Shown piece by piece: positions 35,373-47,591 of a DNA stretch of 64,000 bases. Position 1 is the stretch's first letter. Each line of letters opens with the position of its first letter. The stretch lies in assembly GCF_032854445.1 (NCBI RefSeq), contig NC_088305.1:9057606-9121605 (forward strand). Reading direction: 5' to 3'. The stretch is from Liolophura sinensis. Its lineage: Eukaryota > Mollusca > Polyplacophora > Chitonida > Chitonidae. Under the pieces are notes generated by a model. It did no database searches. It was given only the letters and a program-made list of their open reading frames with translations, and had not been told where the DNA came from. Both the position numbers and the translations under genes were made by a program.

Positions 35373-36589
35373 CCTATTTTCCTTTTGTTCATAGAGTTAA
35401 GCTTTTTGAATGGTACTTGTACTGGACAGATATCTTATCTAAGTATTGACAAGTAAAGAACCACAGATGTGTATGGAATGACTGAAGCTGTAGGGATTTT
35501 AATAGTCATGTGTGTATATGTATGATTGGTAGGGACTGGTATTTTTTTATACCAAAACTGATGTGTACATACGTACGTGCAGAGAGAGTATTCTAAGTAT
35601 ATACTTAATTGTGTTATATTACATGCATGTTTCGATGGTATGTTTTCAGCTTGCATGTATTCAAATAATACGTGGGACTTGTTGTTGTGCCCATGATCTC
35701 AATTGATGTTCATGTACATGCAAATTTTATTTCAAGGGCAACTCATTAATTACATCTGTGTGCAGACATCGATTTGTGGTGAATAAAATTTAATTTTAGG
35801 CCTGCTGATTTATCTGATTTTCTAACCATTGTCTTCATTGTAATCCTCATGGTACAGACTACAGGCACACAACAAAAACGCAGTTTTTACCTTCCATGTT
35901 ATTGACGAATGCTGAGTTCGAATGTAAGTAAAACCATAAGTATGAGAAGCATGTCATGTTGCATGCTCATGCATGTGACATGCCTCTGATCTATGTATAT
36001 AATGCAGAAACCAGAACTTACATATGGCGTAAACTTTCTGGGTTTGCACGTAACTTTATATGAACATAATTCCCCCTGCTGAGACAACATTCCGGTGTTC
36101 CACTTTACAGTACGTGAGAATTTGTCCGGACATGATTTCGTAATTAACAAAAAGTCTTTTTTTAAATCAGACAGGAAACAGCAAACCTCTGTTTGTGCAT
36201 GTTAGTTGTAGTTTCAAATCCACCACAAATCCCATCGTTTAACCGCTTCCCTATATGTGGTTTTGTTTGTATTGTCGTTTAACAGACTTCATTGAAGTGA
36301 GACTTAGAAAAAAATGTAGCTGAAGTATTTAGGTATAGGATACACATGTAGCTGGCATTTGAAAGATGGCGTGAAGCATGTTATAGCTACCTTGTTATTT
36401 TCTTTTGAATAATGTCTTGTATAATAAACTTAAATGTGTCAGCGTCACAGGTGTGTTTTTTTTGCGGTAAGATAATGGTGTTTAAGACAGAGGTTACATG
36501 TACATACAGCTGGTGTGGACAGTACTGTATATTTACTCCCACTCCTACGCCCAAGGATTTATGCATTATACTTCAGTATAAGAGTAGAC

Positions 36590-37435
36590 GTACTTAAACT
36601 TTTCATGCTGAAAGCGTTACGCTTAAATATGAGAGTGAACATACATTGAATTTTCATGCTGGAAGCATTATACTTAAAATTTGCATAGAAGAGTTTTTGC
36701 ATTTATAGAATTTATGCATTATACTTCAATCTAAGAGTAGATGTACTTAAAATTTTCATGCTGAAAGCGTTACACTTAAATATAAATGATTACGTACATA
36801 GAGTTTTCATGCTGGAAGCATTATACTTAAAATTATATGAGTATAGGTACATAGAATTTTCATGCTGGAAGCATTATACTTAAATATAAGAGTAGATGTA
36901 CATAGAATTTTCATGCTGGAAGCATTATACTTAAATATAAGAGTATAGGTACATAGAATTTTCATGCTGGAAGCATTATACTTAAATATAAGAGTATAGG
37001 TACATAGAATTTTCATGCTGGAAGCATTATACTTAAATATAAGAGTAGATGTACATAGAATTTTCATGCTGGAAGCATTATACTTAAATATAAGAGTAGA
37101 CGTACATAGAATTTTCATGCTGGAAGTATTATATTTAAATATAAGAGTAGACGTATATAGAATTTTCATGCTGGAAGTAAACACCTGAAAATCAGAACAG
37201 AACAGACAGAATTTTTAACGTGAAAGTAGACAGCTTACCATCAAGAATACACAGAGTTTTAGGCTGGAAGAAGACAGCTGAGATGTTGACTACTGAAATA
37301 CAGGAGTAGACGGAATTCTTAAGCTAGAAGTAAACTGCTGAAATTCAAGAATAGGCAGAATTTTTAACGTGAAAGTACACCGCTGAAATACAACCGTAGA
37401 CCGAATTTTTTAAGTTAGAAGTAGGGTGGTGCATT
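36590..37435. repeat. 51-bp minisatellite, core about 8 units plus decayed flanks
   Basis: In the core (36790-37180) the unit is CATAGAATTTTCATGCTGGA, then AGCATTATACTTAAATATAA, then GAGTAGATGTA. The flanks hold older relatives: 36590-36790 has GTTACGCTTAAATATG variants, and 37180-37435 has AGACAGAATTTTTAACGTGA and CTGAAATACAGGAGTAGAC variants. Since 51 bp is 17 codons, the minus strand has an open frame of 125 codons at 36807-37184 built of 17-residue repeats (SSMKILCTSTLIFKYNA). I regard that frame as a by-product of the period. Confidence 0.93.
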
Positions 37436-37445
37436 ATAATACATG

Positions 37446-38018
37446 ATTTTTGCTTTGTGATAGATTGCTAAAATCCAAGAAAATAGATGATTTTAGTTTC
37501 GTTGTTGTTATGAGGTTTTTTTGCTTCGTGATAGATTGCTAAAATCCAAGAAAATAGATGATTTTATTTTCGTGGTTGTTATGAGGTGTTTTTGCTTCGT
37601 GATAGATTGCTGAAATCCAAGATAATAGATGATTTTAGTTTCGTTGTTGTTATGTTGTGTTTTTGCTTCGTGATAGATTGCTGAAATCCAAGATAATAGA
37701 TGATTTGAGTTTCGTCGTTGTTATGAGGTGTTTTTGCTTCGTGATAGATTGCTGAAATCCAAGAAAATAGATGATTTTAGTTTCGTCGTTGTTATGAGGT
37801 GTTTTTGTTTCGTGATAGATTGCTGAAATCCAAGAAAATAGATGATTTTAGTTTCGTTATTGTTATGAGGTGTTTTTGTTTCGTGATAGATTGCTGAAAT
37901 CCAAGAAAATAGAGGATTTTAGTTTCGTTATTGTTATGAGGTGTTTTTGCTTCGTGATAGATTGCTGAAATCCAAGAAAATAGAGGATTTTAGTTTCGTT
38001 CTTGTTATGAGGTGTTTC
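37446..38018. repeat. 71-bp minisatellite, 8 units, abutting a COBL exon
   Basis: Units start at GTGATAGATTGCTGAAATCC and continue AAGAAAATAGATGATTTTAG, TTTCGTTGTTGTTATGAGG and TGTTTTTGCTTC. The starts at 37457, 37528, 37599, 37670, 37741, 37812, 37883 and 37954 give an exact period of 71 with almost no indels. It ends about 170 bp before the splice acceptor at 38187. Copies are T-rich on the + strand. Confidence 0.96.
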
Positions 38019-38187
38019 ACTCAGAATTACATGCAGCGAATAAACTCAGAAGCAAGTGAAATTTGGCAGAGAGCAATTAGAAATACTAGAGTAGAAACAT
38101 GTAGTAATCTACTAAGCTCTTCTAAAACCTTTATACAATGAATGATGTCGTGAATAAAGTTTTGTTCTTGTTTTATGTCTGTTTCAG

Positions 38188-38466
38188 TAAGCCGATGAGT
38201 TCAAACCCTCGTAAGGGGGCGGCCCCTCCCCCTCCACAGGGGGGTGGGGTCTCGGTAACGTCCCAGGCCCCTACCCAGGGCTCCGAGGTTGAAATCAAGT
38301 CTGCTCCAGCCCTACACAAGCAGAATGGGAGTGTTCGCGATTCTCTGACGTACAGTGGAGAGCATGAAGATTATGAGAACATGAATGAAGTGAATGAAGA
38401 CACAATCGTGGAGCTGAACGTAATTTTGCCTAATGGAAAGTCGACGGGCATGGAGGTGGACGCAAA
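38188..38466 (+). CDS. COBL: Cordon-bleu (COBL-like) N-terminal coding exon
   Basis: COBL proteins nucleate unbranched actin filaments at the cell cortex through WH2 domains in the C-terminal half. This exon encodes the N-terminal linker and the first strand of the ubiquitin-like region. Reading from the ATG at 38195 gives MSSNPRKGAAPPPPQGGG, then a Ser/Thr-rich stretch, an acidic segment (GEHEDYENMNEVNED), then TIVELNVILPNGKSTGME, which matches the vertebrate 'DVTVVLPSG' strand. The acceptor is TCTGTTTCAG and the donor GCAAA|GTAAGT at 38467. The exon ends after the second base of a codon, completed as AAC by the exon at 54013. ATG 38195 is a usable start if upstream exons are non-coding; otherwise the exon reads S-K-P before it and starts further upstream. 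Base composition is clearly richer in GC than the flanks. Confidence 0.9.
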
Positions 38467-39763
38467 GTAAGTGTAACTGTGTGAGCAGACAGTTTTGTCG
38501 TAAGAATTGATATGTGGCAAGGTAGGATTCTCCATACGATTAACTGCAAATACTGTACATTTACATGTATAGTTTGATGTCTGATCTACATCAGGTGAAT
38601 CGACAAATGAACGAATGAACAATCTTGGCTTAATGCATGCAGTATTTCAGGCAGTTTTGGAGATGAGCTTAGTTTACTTTCAGATCAACAGTTTGTGAAG
38701 AGTAGCTTAAATTCTGATTAGTTTGGGTCAAGTTGCACAGAATTTTGAACTGTTAGCTGGTATGACTTGTGAAGGGAAGCCTAAATTCTGATTCATAGAT
38801 TTTCTGTCATGTTTTGCCGAGGTTTTTTATTCAAAAGAAGAAATGTGGATATGCATGTGGTTTGCAGAGAAGTGCCTAAAATGTCTCTGCAGATCATTTC
38901 TTGGGTGAACCTCTCTTGCCATGTTTTGGTTGTAAACTTAATACAAGAGCTATTGGATTTTCATTTGTCTTTTAAATATTTCCTATAATTGAATTAAATA
39001 CAAACATTGCATTAGTGCAAATATTGACCTAATTTGTGTTCTGTGTTTAAATTTGCTTAGCAATTTTCTCTGTATTGACTCTGATTGTTTGCTTCTTAAT
39101 TTTTTATGGAGATGAATTTTAAATGTGTTTTGAAATGTACTTGCCGTAATGAGTGCCCTTCATTTCTGTTGTTTAAAACATGTTTAAAATTATGAAATCC
39201 TTTACATTTGTGTTAGGACAGTATGCAAGGGGAGCTACTCTGCCTATATATAGCTTAATTTCGCAGTTGGATTATGTTCAGTAGTTATCTCCCTTGATCC
39301 TCATAGTTTAAGGTCTCACTCAAGTTCATTTGAGCTCAGAAGGACATTCTCCTCGTGCTTGCCATTGTTTTGGTACTTTACATTTTCATGAAAGACCTGA
39401 ACCCAGCCATTGGCTAAACAGTGTTTACTTTTGTTTCTTCGTAGTGAAATCTGAGATGGAGAAGTGACAAAATTGATGTTATTTGTACTTGGCTAGACAG
39501 TGTTTAATGTATTATGCTCTTGGGCCATCAGATGAATCTTTGTCTCTCATTGCCATTCTTTTGCTGGGCAGTCTGGTTTAGTCATTTGTGGTCGCTGTCC
39601 TTTTAGGTGGATGGTATGAATTGCATTTTTCTTAGGGTTAGGTGACACTTTCTGCCGAGATCAATTTAATTTAACATTTCGATTCGATCTGTTAAGATGA
39701 GCATGAAATAGTGGTTTCCTTACTAAAGGAATAAGACTATATGAGACATAAATTCTGAGCACC

Positions 39764-39818
39764 CTTCTCCCCCTCCCCCCCCCCCCCCCCAAAATTAAAA
39801 AAAAAAAAAAAAAAAAAA
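39764..39818. repeat. Poly-C followed by poly-A tract
   Basis: A C-rich run with about 15 consecutive C is followed by AAAATT and about 22 A. Such junctions are prone to assembly error. The A run has no SINE body beside it. Confidence 0.8.
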
Positions 39819-40282
39819 TGTGATCAAATAATTTTCCCCAGTCTTTCGTGTAGTACATTTACAGGTTTAGGCACTTTCCCCGTCGCAGCTAATTTATTAA
39901 TGAAATATTCAGATGTATGGTGTGAACAATATGTCAGAAGTCAAAAAAGTAAACCATTATTGAATGAATAAGAATATGCATGTACTGCCAGATGTACTGT
40001 TAATACACAGCTGAGGTAAAATGCAGCATCCCATTTATGAGAGCATGGAAACCTGTTTCACTTTAGGAAGTTTTGATGATGCAAGGGAGATGACTCTTGT
40101 GCCCTAAATTTACCAAGCTAAGATAATTCCGTGCATACTGTTGCTGTAATTGAAATTGGTGGAATAAATGGCATACAATTAACCACAGTGAGAGAATACA
40201 GGTGCTGATATTTTTTTTGTAAAATTTCATGTACCTGTACGTAAAAAAAAAGACACATTTCTTCCACCATTAGATTGTCTCA

Positions 40283-40600
40283 CCATATCTTGCCTATATC
40301 TTCATGAAATTGCCTATATCTTCATGAACTTGCCTATATCTTCATGAACATGCCTATATCTTCATGACATCTTCATGAACTTGCCTATATCTTCATGAAC
40401 TTGCCTATATCTTCATGATATCTTGATGAACTTGCCTTTATCTTCATAAACTTGCCTATATCTTCATGAACTTGCCTATATCTTCATGAACTTGCCTATA
40501 TCTTCATGATATCTTCATGAACTTGCCTATATCTTCATGAACTTGCCTATATCTTCATGATATCTTCATGAACTTGCCTATATCTTCATGAACTTGCCAT
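40283..40600. repeat. 20-bp minisatellite, about 15 units
   Basis: The unit is CTTGCCTATATCTTCATGAA. Several units carry an extra CATGATATCTTCATGAA, giving 32-34-bp steps. The copies are near identical, so the array is young. Confidence 0.95.
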
Positions 40601-42394
40601 ACCCCTGAAGTGCTGATTGCCTGAGTTTATACATGTATTATGCAGATTGGCTTGTAGTTTGATATTAGAAATTATAGATTTATCTTCATGTATTCTTATA
40701 TAGAGGGCCTCTGGGAAGAACAAATTGTTCAGTTTGACAGAACTACCGTCTTTAAATAAAAGTTTCATTCATTCATACAACAATTCCAGTCTGATATGAA
40801 CGTGACCAGTCTTGTTGGAAGTGCACACCTGGCGGATTCAGTATGCACGCGTGCGCAGTCGGATTCCTGACTTCTGATGTTTTATTGCACCATGTGCGAC
40901 GCATTCTCTCAGGTATTACCTTAGGAATTTCACCAGTGTGAGGCCTGGATGTGTTGGGTTATGTATTTTTTAAGGTATTTCTCCCACTGTGGTATTGTTA
41001 ATTAGGGACGTTCTAATTAATTAATTAATTAATCAGAAAGTAGAGATATGCTGTACCCCGGTGGGTTTCATAATGATGCCAACATGTACAGTATGGATTT
41101 CTCATCAATTTATTTTCGTAAGTTGGCAGATTTCCATAAATAGAGCCCAAATACATATCTCAGTTTGAGCACATATTTTTGATACATGTAAATACAGAGG
41201 CGTTTGTTTGAGAATGACGGAGTTATTGGGTTTAAATTCCACATTGAATTTATGTGAAATTATGAAATCAAGAAACAGTTATGGCTACTGTCACAAGATT
41301 GAAAACATCTAAATAAATGAAGGAAAGATGACATAAACATTTATAACTAGTTAAAGGACTCAGGACAAAAGAACAGTTAAAACTCGGAAAACAACACAAA
41401 GTTATTGATTACACATACCGTACATGTAATTCTTCTAATGTTTTGGGATACCTGGTCTGTTCATTTTATCCAATATACATGTAATTGTAGCAGGAATATT
41501 TAGTTTCTCTTTATTTGATGTAGTTAGTCTATCTAATGAAGAACATATTCATAAGTTTACTTTTCCAAAAAAACTGGGAGAGAAATGTAATTCTTTGTTT
41601 TCAGCACTGCTAATATCTGTTCTAAAAAATTAGAAGAATTAGGGTATTTCTGTATTTGGTTGTTGTTTAATCTTTTGTTGTGCCTGTAAGTGTTTGCCTT
41701 TTGGCCACTATAATGGTGTAGCTAAAGTACTCAGACTGTTATATCTATGGACTGACCTCTTATAGGGATGATACCTGTACAGGTGATTTTGTGTCGTATT
41801 GTATTGTAATTAACCTGGAGTTACAGTTCTGTAAAGATCAACAGAGGGTTTTTGTTCTAGATTCTTCTCATTTTATTCACGGATTTCTAGGAGATTTGAC
41901 ATTCACAGATGTAAAATGTGCTGAATTCTAATTAATGTAGATGATGTATACCTAGGTGTGCTGTGCCAGATACCTCACATATCCGAACCACCACCACCCC
42001 CCCCTCCCACGGTCAACTCGTCTCTTACCTGTATGCTTGGTTCACCCACCTGTGTTCTCGGGTAGATTAACATCATACCTGGAAACTGGGCCTATTTTCA
42101 CCTGCTTGTAAGATACTGACTTTTTTAACAGTGGGATAAGCACAGAATCACCTAATGTAATAATTGAAGCGGTGAGATTAAAATTCTTCTTGCGTGGTGT
42201 AAATTTATGACTGCAGGTGGTAGATTTCAGAAATTCAAGTCCTCAATTATATATTTAAAGATTTCAAGTCAGACAATAAAATATTCTTTTTGGATTGCTA
42301 AGGATTTTAGATTTGGAGCACCAGTAACAAATTAGATGTCAAGATAAAATCTGACAGTTGATTTCAACTTATTACAGCTAATATATGTATAAAC

Positions 42395-42500
42395 TGCAGT
42401 GTATATTACAGTTTCACTAGGTCATTTAATGACATTCATTTGCCTCTAAAATGTACTTTTGTTTTTAGCGAAATTCTCATTTTATCGTAATTTATAGGTA
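42395..42500 (+). repeat. Dispersed repeat family B, plus orientation
   Basis: TCATTTAATGACATTCATTT, GCCTCTAAAATGTACTTTTG and TTTTTAGCGAAATTCTCAT match the copies at 43825 and, reversed, 30600. Confidence 0.5.
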
Positions 42501-43403
42501 GGTGTAATTTTCTTGACAGCTGCATACATATATACTGACAATCTATACACATTTATAAATCAGTTTTAGACAAAAAACAAAACCACATCAGTTGGATTGG
42601 CCAATTTTAGGGTTTCACAAAACGTATAATACTATAAGTCTACAAAGAATATTGTTTCAGAATTTGTGTGAATAAAAATCTTACAAACCTGTGAAAAGGT
42701 TGAGGATATACAGTAATCTACGATATATTTATTCAGAGAGTATATTAAAGTTGAGTTTTAAATGACTCTTGTGTGCACTACATCCATTCATTTATAAATG
42801 TGTAGATGTGTCATAGATTTGGAGCTTAGAAGAAGCCAGGATGGTCATGAAAGTTGACTTTCAGGAATTCGTAATGGGAAGAATTGTCTGCTTGATAACC
42901 ATGCATCCAGAAGAATGACTACTGACAGCCTTACCCCTGATGGTATAAACACAAAGCTGAATGGATAGTTTAAATACCTGTGGGTGACCTCAATAGATGA
43001 CATGCTGGCTTAAAGCACTTAAAAAGGACCGTGCCACTAAAGCAGGCATGGGAGTGGTTGATCCACTTTTGTAGAAAGCGCAGACCGCGTTATTGTATTG
43101 TTCAGGTACTTACACAGATCACAGTATATCTAGATGTTCAGGAGGTGTGTTCTTTTATCTTACCTTAAATCCTCAACAAACTCAACCACAGACCCTAAAT
43201 TTCGTCCATGACTAACTCCCCCATTTTCCCTGATTCTAAGAGTTCTGTTGATTTTAGACAGTTGATATGAGGTTTGCTTGGGACATGGGATGATGTAGTT
43301 GTACTGAAGAGCTTAGCATTATAAATAAGAAAAGTAAGTCTGATGAAACTCAATGTGTGTAGGCATGTGTGTTAATTATATTGTAAGCCTACCGTATGCA
43401 TAG

Positions 43404-43677
43404 GGGCCTCCCTGGCTTGGTTGGTTAGCGCGCTAGCACAGCGTAATGACCCAGGAGTCTCTCCCCAATGCGGTCGCTGTGACTTCCAAGTCCAGCTTAT
43501 GCTGGCTTCCTCTCCGGCCGTAAGTGGGAAGGTCTGTCAGCAACCTGTGGATAGTCGTGGGTTTCCCCCGGGCTCTGCTCGGTTTTCTCCCACCATAATG
43601 CTGGCTGCCGTCGTATAAGTGAAATATTCTTGAGTACAGCGTAAAACACCAATCAAATAAATAAATAAATCGATAAA
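43404..43677 (+). mobile_element. Full-length tRNA-derived SINE with 14-bp target-site duplication
   Basis: The copy has every part of the family in order. The tRNA-like head has an A box (TGGCTTGGTTGG, consensus TGGCTCAGTTGG) and a B-box region (GACTTCCAAGTCC). The body follows with GTGGGAAGGTCTGTCAGCAA, CCCCCGGGCTCTGCTCGG and CACCATAATGCTGGCTGCCG. The 3' domain has GTGAAATATTCTTGAGTAC and AAAACACCAATC, then (AAAT)n. TACCGTATGCATAG at 43390-43403 and TACCGTATACATAG at 43678-43691 form the duplication, with one mismatch. RNA polymerase III promoter boxes and a LINE-recognised tail are the expected features of a SINE. Confidence 0.95.
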
Positions 43678-43824
43678 TACCGTATACATAGCTAAAACGT
43701 GCATCACTTAGCACACTTCTCCTGATGATGACATAATTAAAGTCAAAATACTGAGATCGTCAAAATGAATTTCTTTAGGATGACTTTGCCTGTTTATTAT
43801 GAGATGATATTTTTCTAGAAAATT

Positions 43825-43925
43825 GCATGTTTCAGCACTGAAAATAATATTTTGTGACATTTATTTGCCTGTAAAAATGCACTTTTCTGGGCAAAATTTT
43901 AGATCGTTTCGGGTAGTACATGTTT
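43825..43925 (+). repeat. Dispersed repeat family B, plus orientation
   Basis: GTGACATTTATTTGCCTGTA, AAAATGCACTTTTCTGGGC and AAAATTTTAGATCG match the reverse complement of 30640-30720 at nearly every base. Confidence 0.55.
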
Positions 43926-45280
43926 CAGCATATTAGACAAATGCTTCAGGTACCTGACCATGATAGATTATTTTTTTATCATTTCTCTGAAGTTCATATG
44001 TACCCCTATGTGGCTTAATATCCTGAGTTCTACATGCCCTAATTCTTCAAACTTTTTTAATCACCTGTGCAACCAATATTTTGAAACATTCTGAGAGACG
44101 GAGGTGAGCGGGGGTTGGGGGGGGGGGCATGTGGGTAGAGAAATGATTTGCTAATTTGCTCAGATTTATGAAGCTTACATCTACAATGACACAAACAAAT
44201 CATTTTTAATGTCATTTTCGTAATAAGTGTAGGCATATTTTCCACTGTCAAAAGTCCTTTAGTGGTTGAAAAGGTTGAGAATTTGCAGTACATGTATTTG
44301 AGGTTTGAGGTTCGAGGTTTGAGGACTCGGCATTTTATGTGACTAGATTTTGATGCAGATTTTTTTTTTTAACAACCTGATTTACCTGTATGGAATTTCC
44401 CGCATTACAGGTACATGTAATTATAATATTATGATAATAATTATTATAATGGCCGACTGGAACTTGAGGTGAATTATGTGATAAAGGACAACCCCAGTAT
44501 CATATTACATAGTTGTGTATGTATTAAAATGGTTCATATGCATCGTAGGTGAGCATCTACATGTATATGTATGTGTTAAAGGACATAAGGTTTCTCCCAA
44601 ATAAGGGCATTTTTAGGGACAAGTACTCTTGGAATGGAAACATTCTTGTGGTAAAAGGATATCGAAGTTCCTACACAAACCGCAAAAAGCCCTTTCTATA
44701 AATGTCAGTGGAACTTAAAGAATTTGTTGTTTTCTTAGGTCAAAAAAAAAAATTTCAGGGGTAAAAAAATTCTTCAGGTCACTCAGTGCAGGTTTATTTG
44801 AAATTTGAAATACTTCATTCTGACATGACATCATCAAGAAGTACATCTAATTTATCACTTTTGTTAGCAACTTAGATGACAAAAAAACTTCAGAAAGCTC
44901 GTGTGTTAAAGGCTTATTTCTTACCCTGGATATAAAGAAGTGTATCATGCCGATTACTGTTGTGAGCAAGTTTAGTTAAAAAGATTAAACAGGTGCAGAA
45001 ATTTTGTTTGGGTTATATGGCTGTATTTAGACGTATATGTACTTGTAAAGAATGCATTCTTTAGCGATTGGTGTTCCCCTTCCTCATCATTGACTGAAAA
45101 GATATCATATAGAAACAACAATTCCCTTCGGGCTACATGTTTATACTCCGGAATGTTCTCAGTGGCAGCCTGCTTGCATTTGTAACATCTGACCTGCCAC
45201 AATTTATAATTTACAAGTAGCTGATAAGCTAATATGTGTACTGTATAATCAAGATTTGTGCAATTTAAACCACAACTGTA

Positions 45281-45532
45281 TGGGCCTCTGTGGCTCAGTT
45301 AGTTAGCGCGCTGGCATAGCGTAATGACCTAGGAGGCTCTCACTAAAGCGGTCGCTGTGAGTTCATGCTGGCTTCCTCTCCGTCCGTACGTGGGAAGGTC
45401 TGTCAGCAGCCCGCGGATGGTCGTGGGTTTCCCCAGCCTGATTTCTTCCCACCATAATGCTGGCCGCCGTCGTATAAGTGAAATATTCTTGAGTACGGCG
45501 TAAAACACCAATCAGATAAATAAATAAATAAA
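45281..45532 (+). mobile_element. Near-full-length SINE with perfect 15-bp target-site duplication
   Basis: The head is GGGCCTCTGTGGCTCAGTTA, with A box TGGCTCAGTTAG. A deletion joins GCTGTGAGTT to CATGCTGGC, removing the CAAGTCCAGCT half of the B box, so this copy is probably transcriptionally dead. The body and tail follow the consensus. TAAACCACAACTGTA occurs at 45266-45280 and 45533-45547. Confidence 0.95.
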
Positions 45533-45684
45533 TAAACCACAACTGTACAAGTTGTATAATGTAATGTGATATTGTTCTATAGTGTCTGGCTCAAAGTAAA
45601 AAATAGGTAAAAGGTAGCTAGACAGGATTTTGTACTTGTTATGGACAGTCAGTTCTTGTACTGTACACTATAAATCATCCAGTC

Positions 45685-45775
45685 GGCTTTGAATTTTTTT
45701 ATATCCTATATTTTTAGTATGCCCCATTCACTTGAGGTGTGGACCAGAATGTAAGATGACACTGACTGTTTGTAG
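45685..45775. repeat. Single-copy relative of the 41/43-bp array unit
   Basis: ATCCTATATTTTTAGTATG, CATTCACTTGAGGTGTGGAC and AAGATGACACTGACTG align with 21840-21930 and more loosely with the array units at 28196-30264. Confidence 0.35.
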
Positions 45776-46444
45776 AATAAGTGGCAGCTGTTGTGAAGTT
45801 AGTCCTTTTCAGTTTGCTTGATCTGGTATCATACTGCCTTGCAATCTTCAATAATTAGCAGTCAGTCTGTTATTAAAAATTAGCAATTAAATTGTTTCTA
45901 AATAGTAGAGTGTTTATATCGCTGTAAAAAATTCAAGTAAAAAAAAAAGAGTTAGGTGAACTTTAAGCAGTCAAACACAGTGATTCATTCCAAGAATGAT
46001 TTTCATTTCTCGTTAGATGATAATTAACTATCAGGGTTATTCCATATTTTAAGGTCATTGAATATATTTAAGGTCAGTGAGGACCTGTCAAACGCCCGGC
46101 AGTTGGACCTCGAGGCCATTTTATTGACGTCAAATGTTCGTTTTTCAGCTAATCTTTAGGACGTCACTATAAAGAGGGAATGACTGTAGAAACTGATACA
46201 TTGCAACAGTGTAACCTTTTTTTTTGTATGACATAACAAGGTTCTTCTTCACACTAGTGCCACGTTACAGGATTTAAAAAAATATGTAGTCTTTCAATTA
46301 ATTTTCAAATCCTTTCGTTACACAAGACTGAAGGTTCTGATAATTAGCAAAATACATGGATGTCCTACCACTTTATGTTAAGTTGTATAGTGCAGAGAAT
46401 TTGAGCTATTTAATTTGCAAATTAATGCACATTAATTAGATACA

Positions 46445-46632
46445 AACGGCAGATTAACACCTGAGTTACAAACCACAGATAAACACCTGAGTTACAAACC
46501 ACAGATAAACACCTGAGTTACAAACCACAGATAAACACCTGAGTTACAAGCCACAGATAAACACCTGAGTTACAAACCACAGATAAACACCTGCGTTACA
46601 AGCCACAGATAAACACCTGAGTTACAAGCAAG
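46445..46632. repeat. 26-bp minisatellite, 7 units
   Basis: The unit is ACACCTGAGTTACAAACCAC plus AGATAA, almost perfectly repeated (variants AAGCCAC and CTGCGTT). Each unit contains one CACCTG. Confidence 0.96.
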
Positions 46633-47591
46633 GCTTTACCTGTACCATGTGTAAGTGAAACTGACTTCAGGAGAATTAAATAAAGTTGTCACTAAATAGG
46701 CTGCTAATTGCCAGGTATAGTTACATGTATAATAGGGAAGATTTAGTTCTCCTAAGAGTATGATCAGCACCAGCTGTATGCAGGTAATTATAACAGCGTT
46801 GAACTCACTTCATGTGTAGTGAAGTGTCCAGTCTGACCCTTGCAGATGAGCGATTTTAAAGGCGCTTTTCTTTTCACATGTTTAATTGCTTTGACACATG
46901 AGGTGTCAAACCTTTGACTGGGATAGAATTTGTAGTATCTTCTTTTATCTTTTCACGGGACTTTTACGATTATACATAGTGTAATTCTTTAACCTTTTCG
47001 TAAGTTAGCAAGGTGTGTTTTTCAAGCATATTATAAAGGCATTATCCTGTATTGACTGATAAAATTATACTTCTTGTGAAGCCCTGAAGCTGGCCAACCC
47101 AATGAATGTAATTTTTGTGCCCAAAAATTAAGTTAAAAATGTGCATAAACTGCGCTGAAAGTTGCTCTTTCCTGTTAGGGTACATTTAAGTGGTGGAGGA
47201 TATAGCCCTCTGGCTGATCAGGCATCATTGAGTGGCACATCCACTTTACTGTCTTCCACTGTAAAACATGGCGTTCATATCTGTCCCTCATATGTTGGAA
47301 AGCTCTTCATTAATTTACCAAAGGCCAGTAACAGTTTACTCCAAGCATACTGGTTTCCTTTATGTAAGAATTGACAGCCATTGTCTAAGATAAATATTCT
47401 GAAGTTTATATGAAATATGAAATTTTATAGGAAATCAGTATATATGTATGGTTCACATGTTTAATATCTTTTAATTTGCTAGGACACAAGATATGTTCTA
47501 GATTATTCTTTGTCCTTGAAGATGATCACAATGAATAAGGGTTTGACAATAAAACTCTAATAAAGGCTTTTAACTGGTCATGTCTACCTAA

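Larger units (their letters stand above)
15004..38187 (+). other. COBL intron 1 (if the exon at 14969 is real) or upstream non-coding DNA
   Basis: This stretch holds no convincing coding exon. It contains a degenerate short repeat (15040-15420), SINE fragments in both orientations, MITE copies, an ACCTG/CAGGT cluster (18738-19978), and arrays of about 52, 35, 41, 43, 30, 51 and 71 bp, listed separately. The parts between the listed features (for example 15421-16308, 19980-20900, 23000-24050, 30860-32600, 32820-34190 and 35400-36580) show only AT-rich DNA, homopolymers and isolated motifs. The 3' end is a good acceptor: a T-rich stretch, then CTGTTTCAG at 38179-38187. Confidence 0.55.

Noticed and set aside
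36807-37184. 125-codon minus-strand open frame with a 17-residue repeat
   Set aside because: The 51-bp array is a multiple of three, which keeps a frame open automatically. There are no splice or domain signals, and the repeat extends with indels outside the frame.
38138-38194. Upstream ATG (38138) extending the COBL exon frame
   Set aside because: The extension runs through the polypyrimidine tract and the CAG acceptor, so it is intronic.
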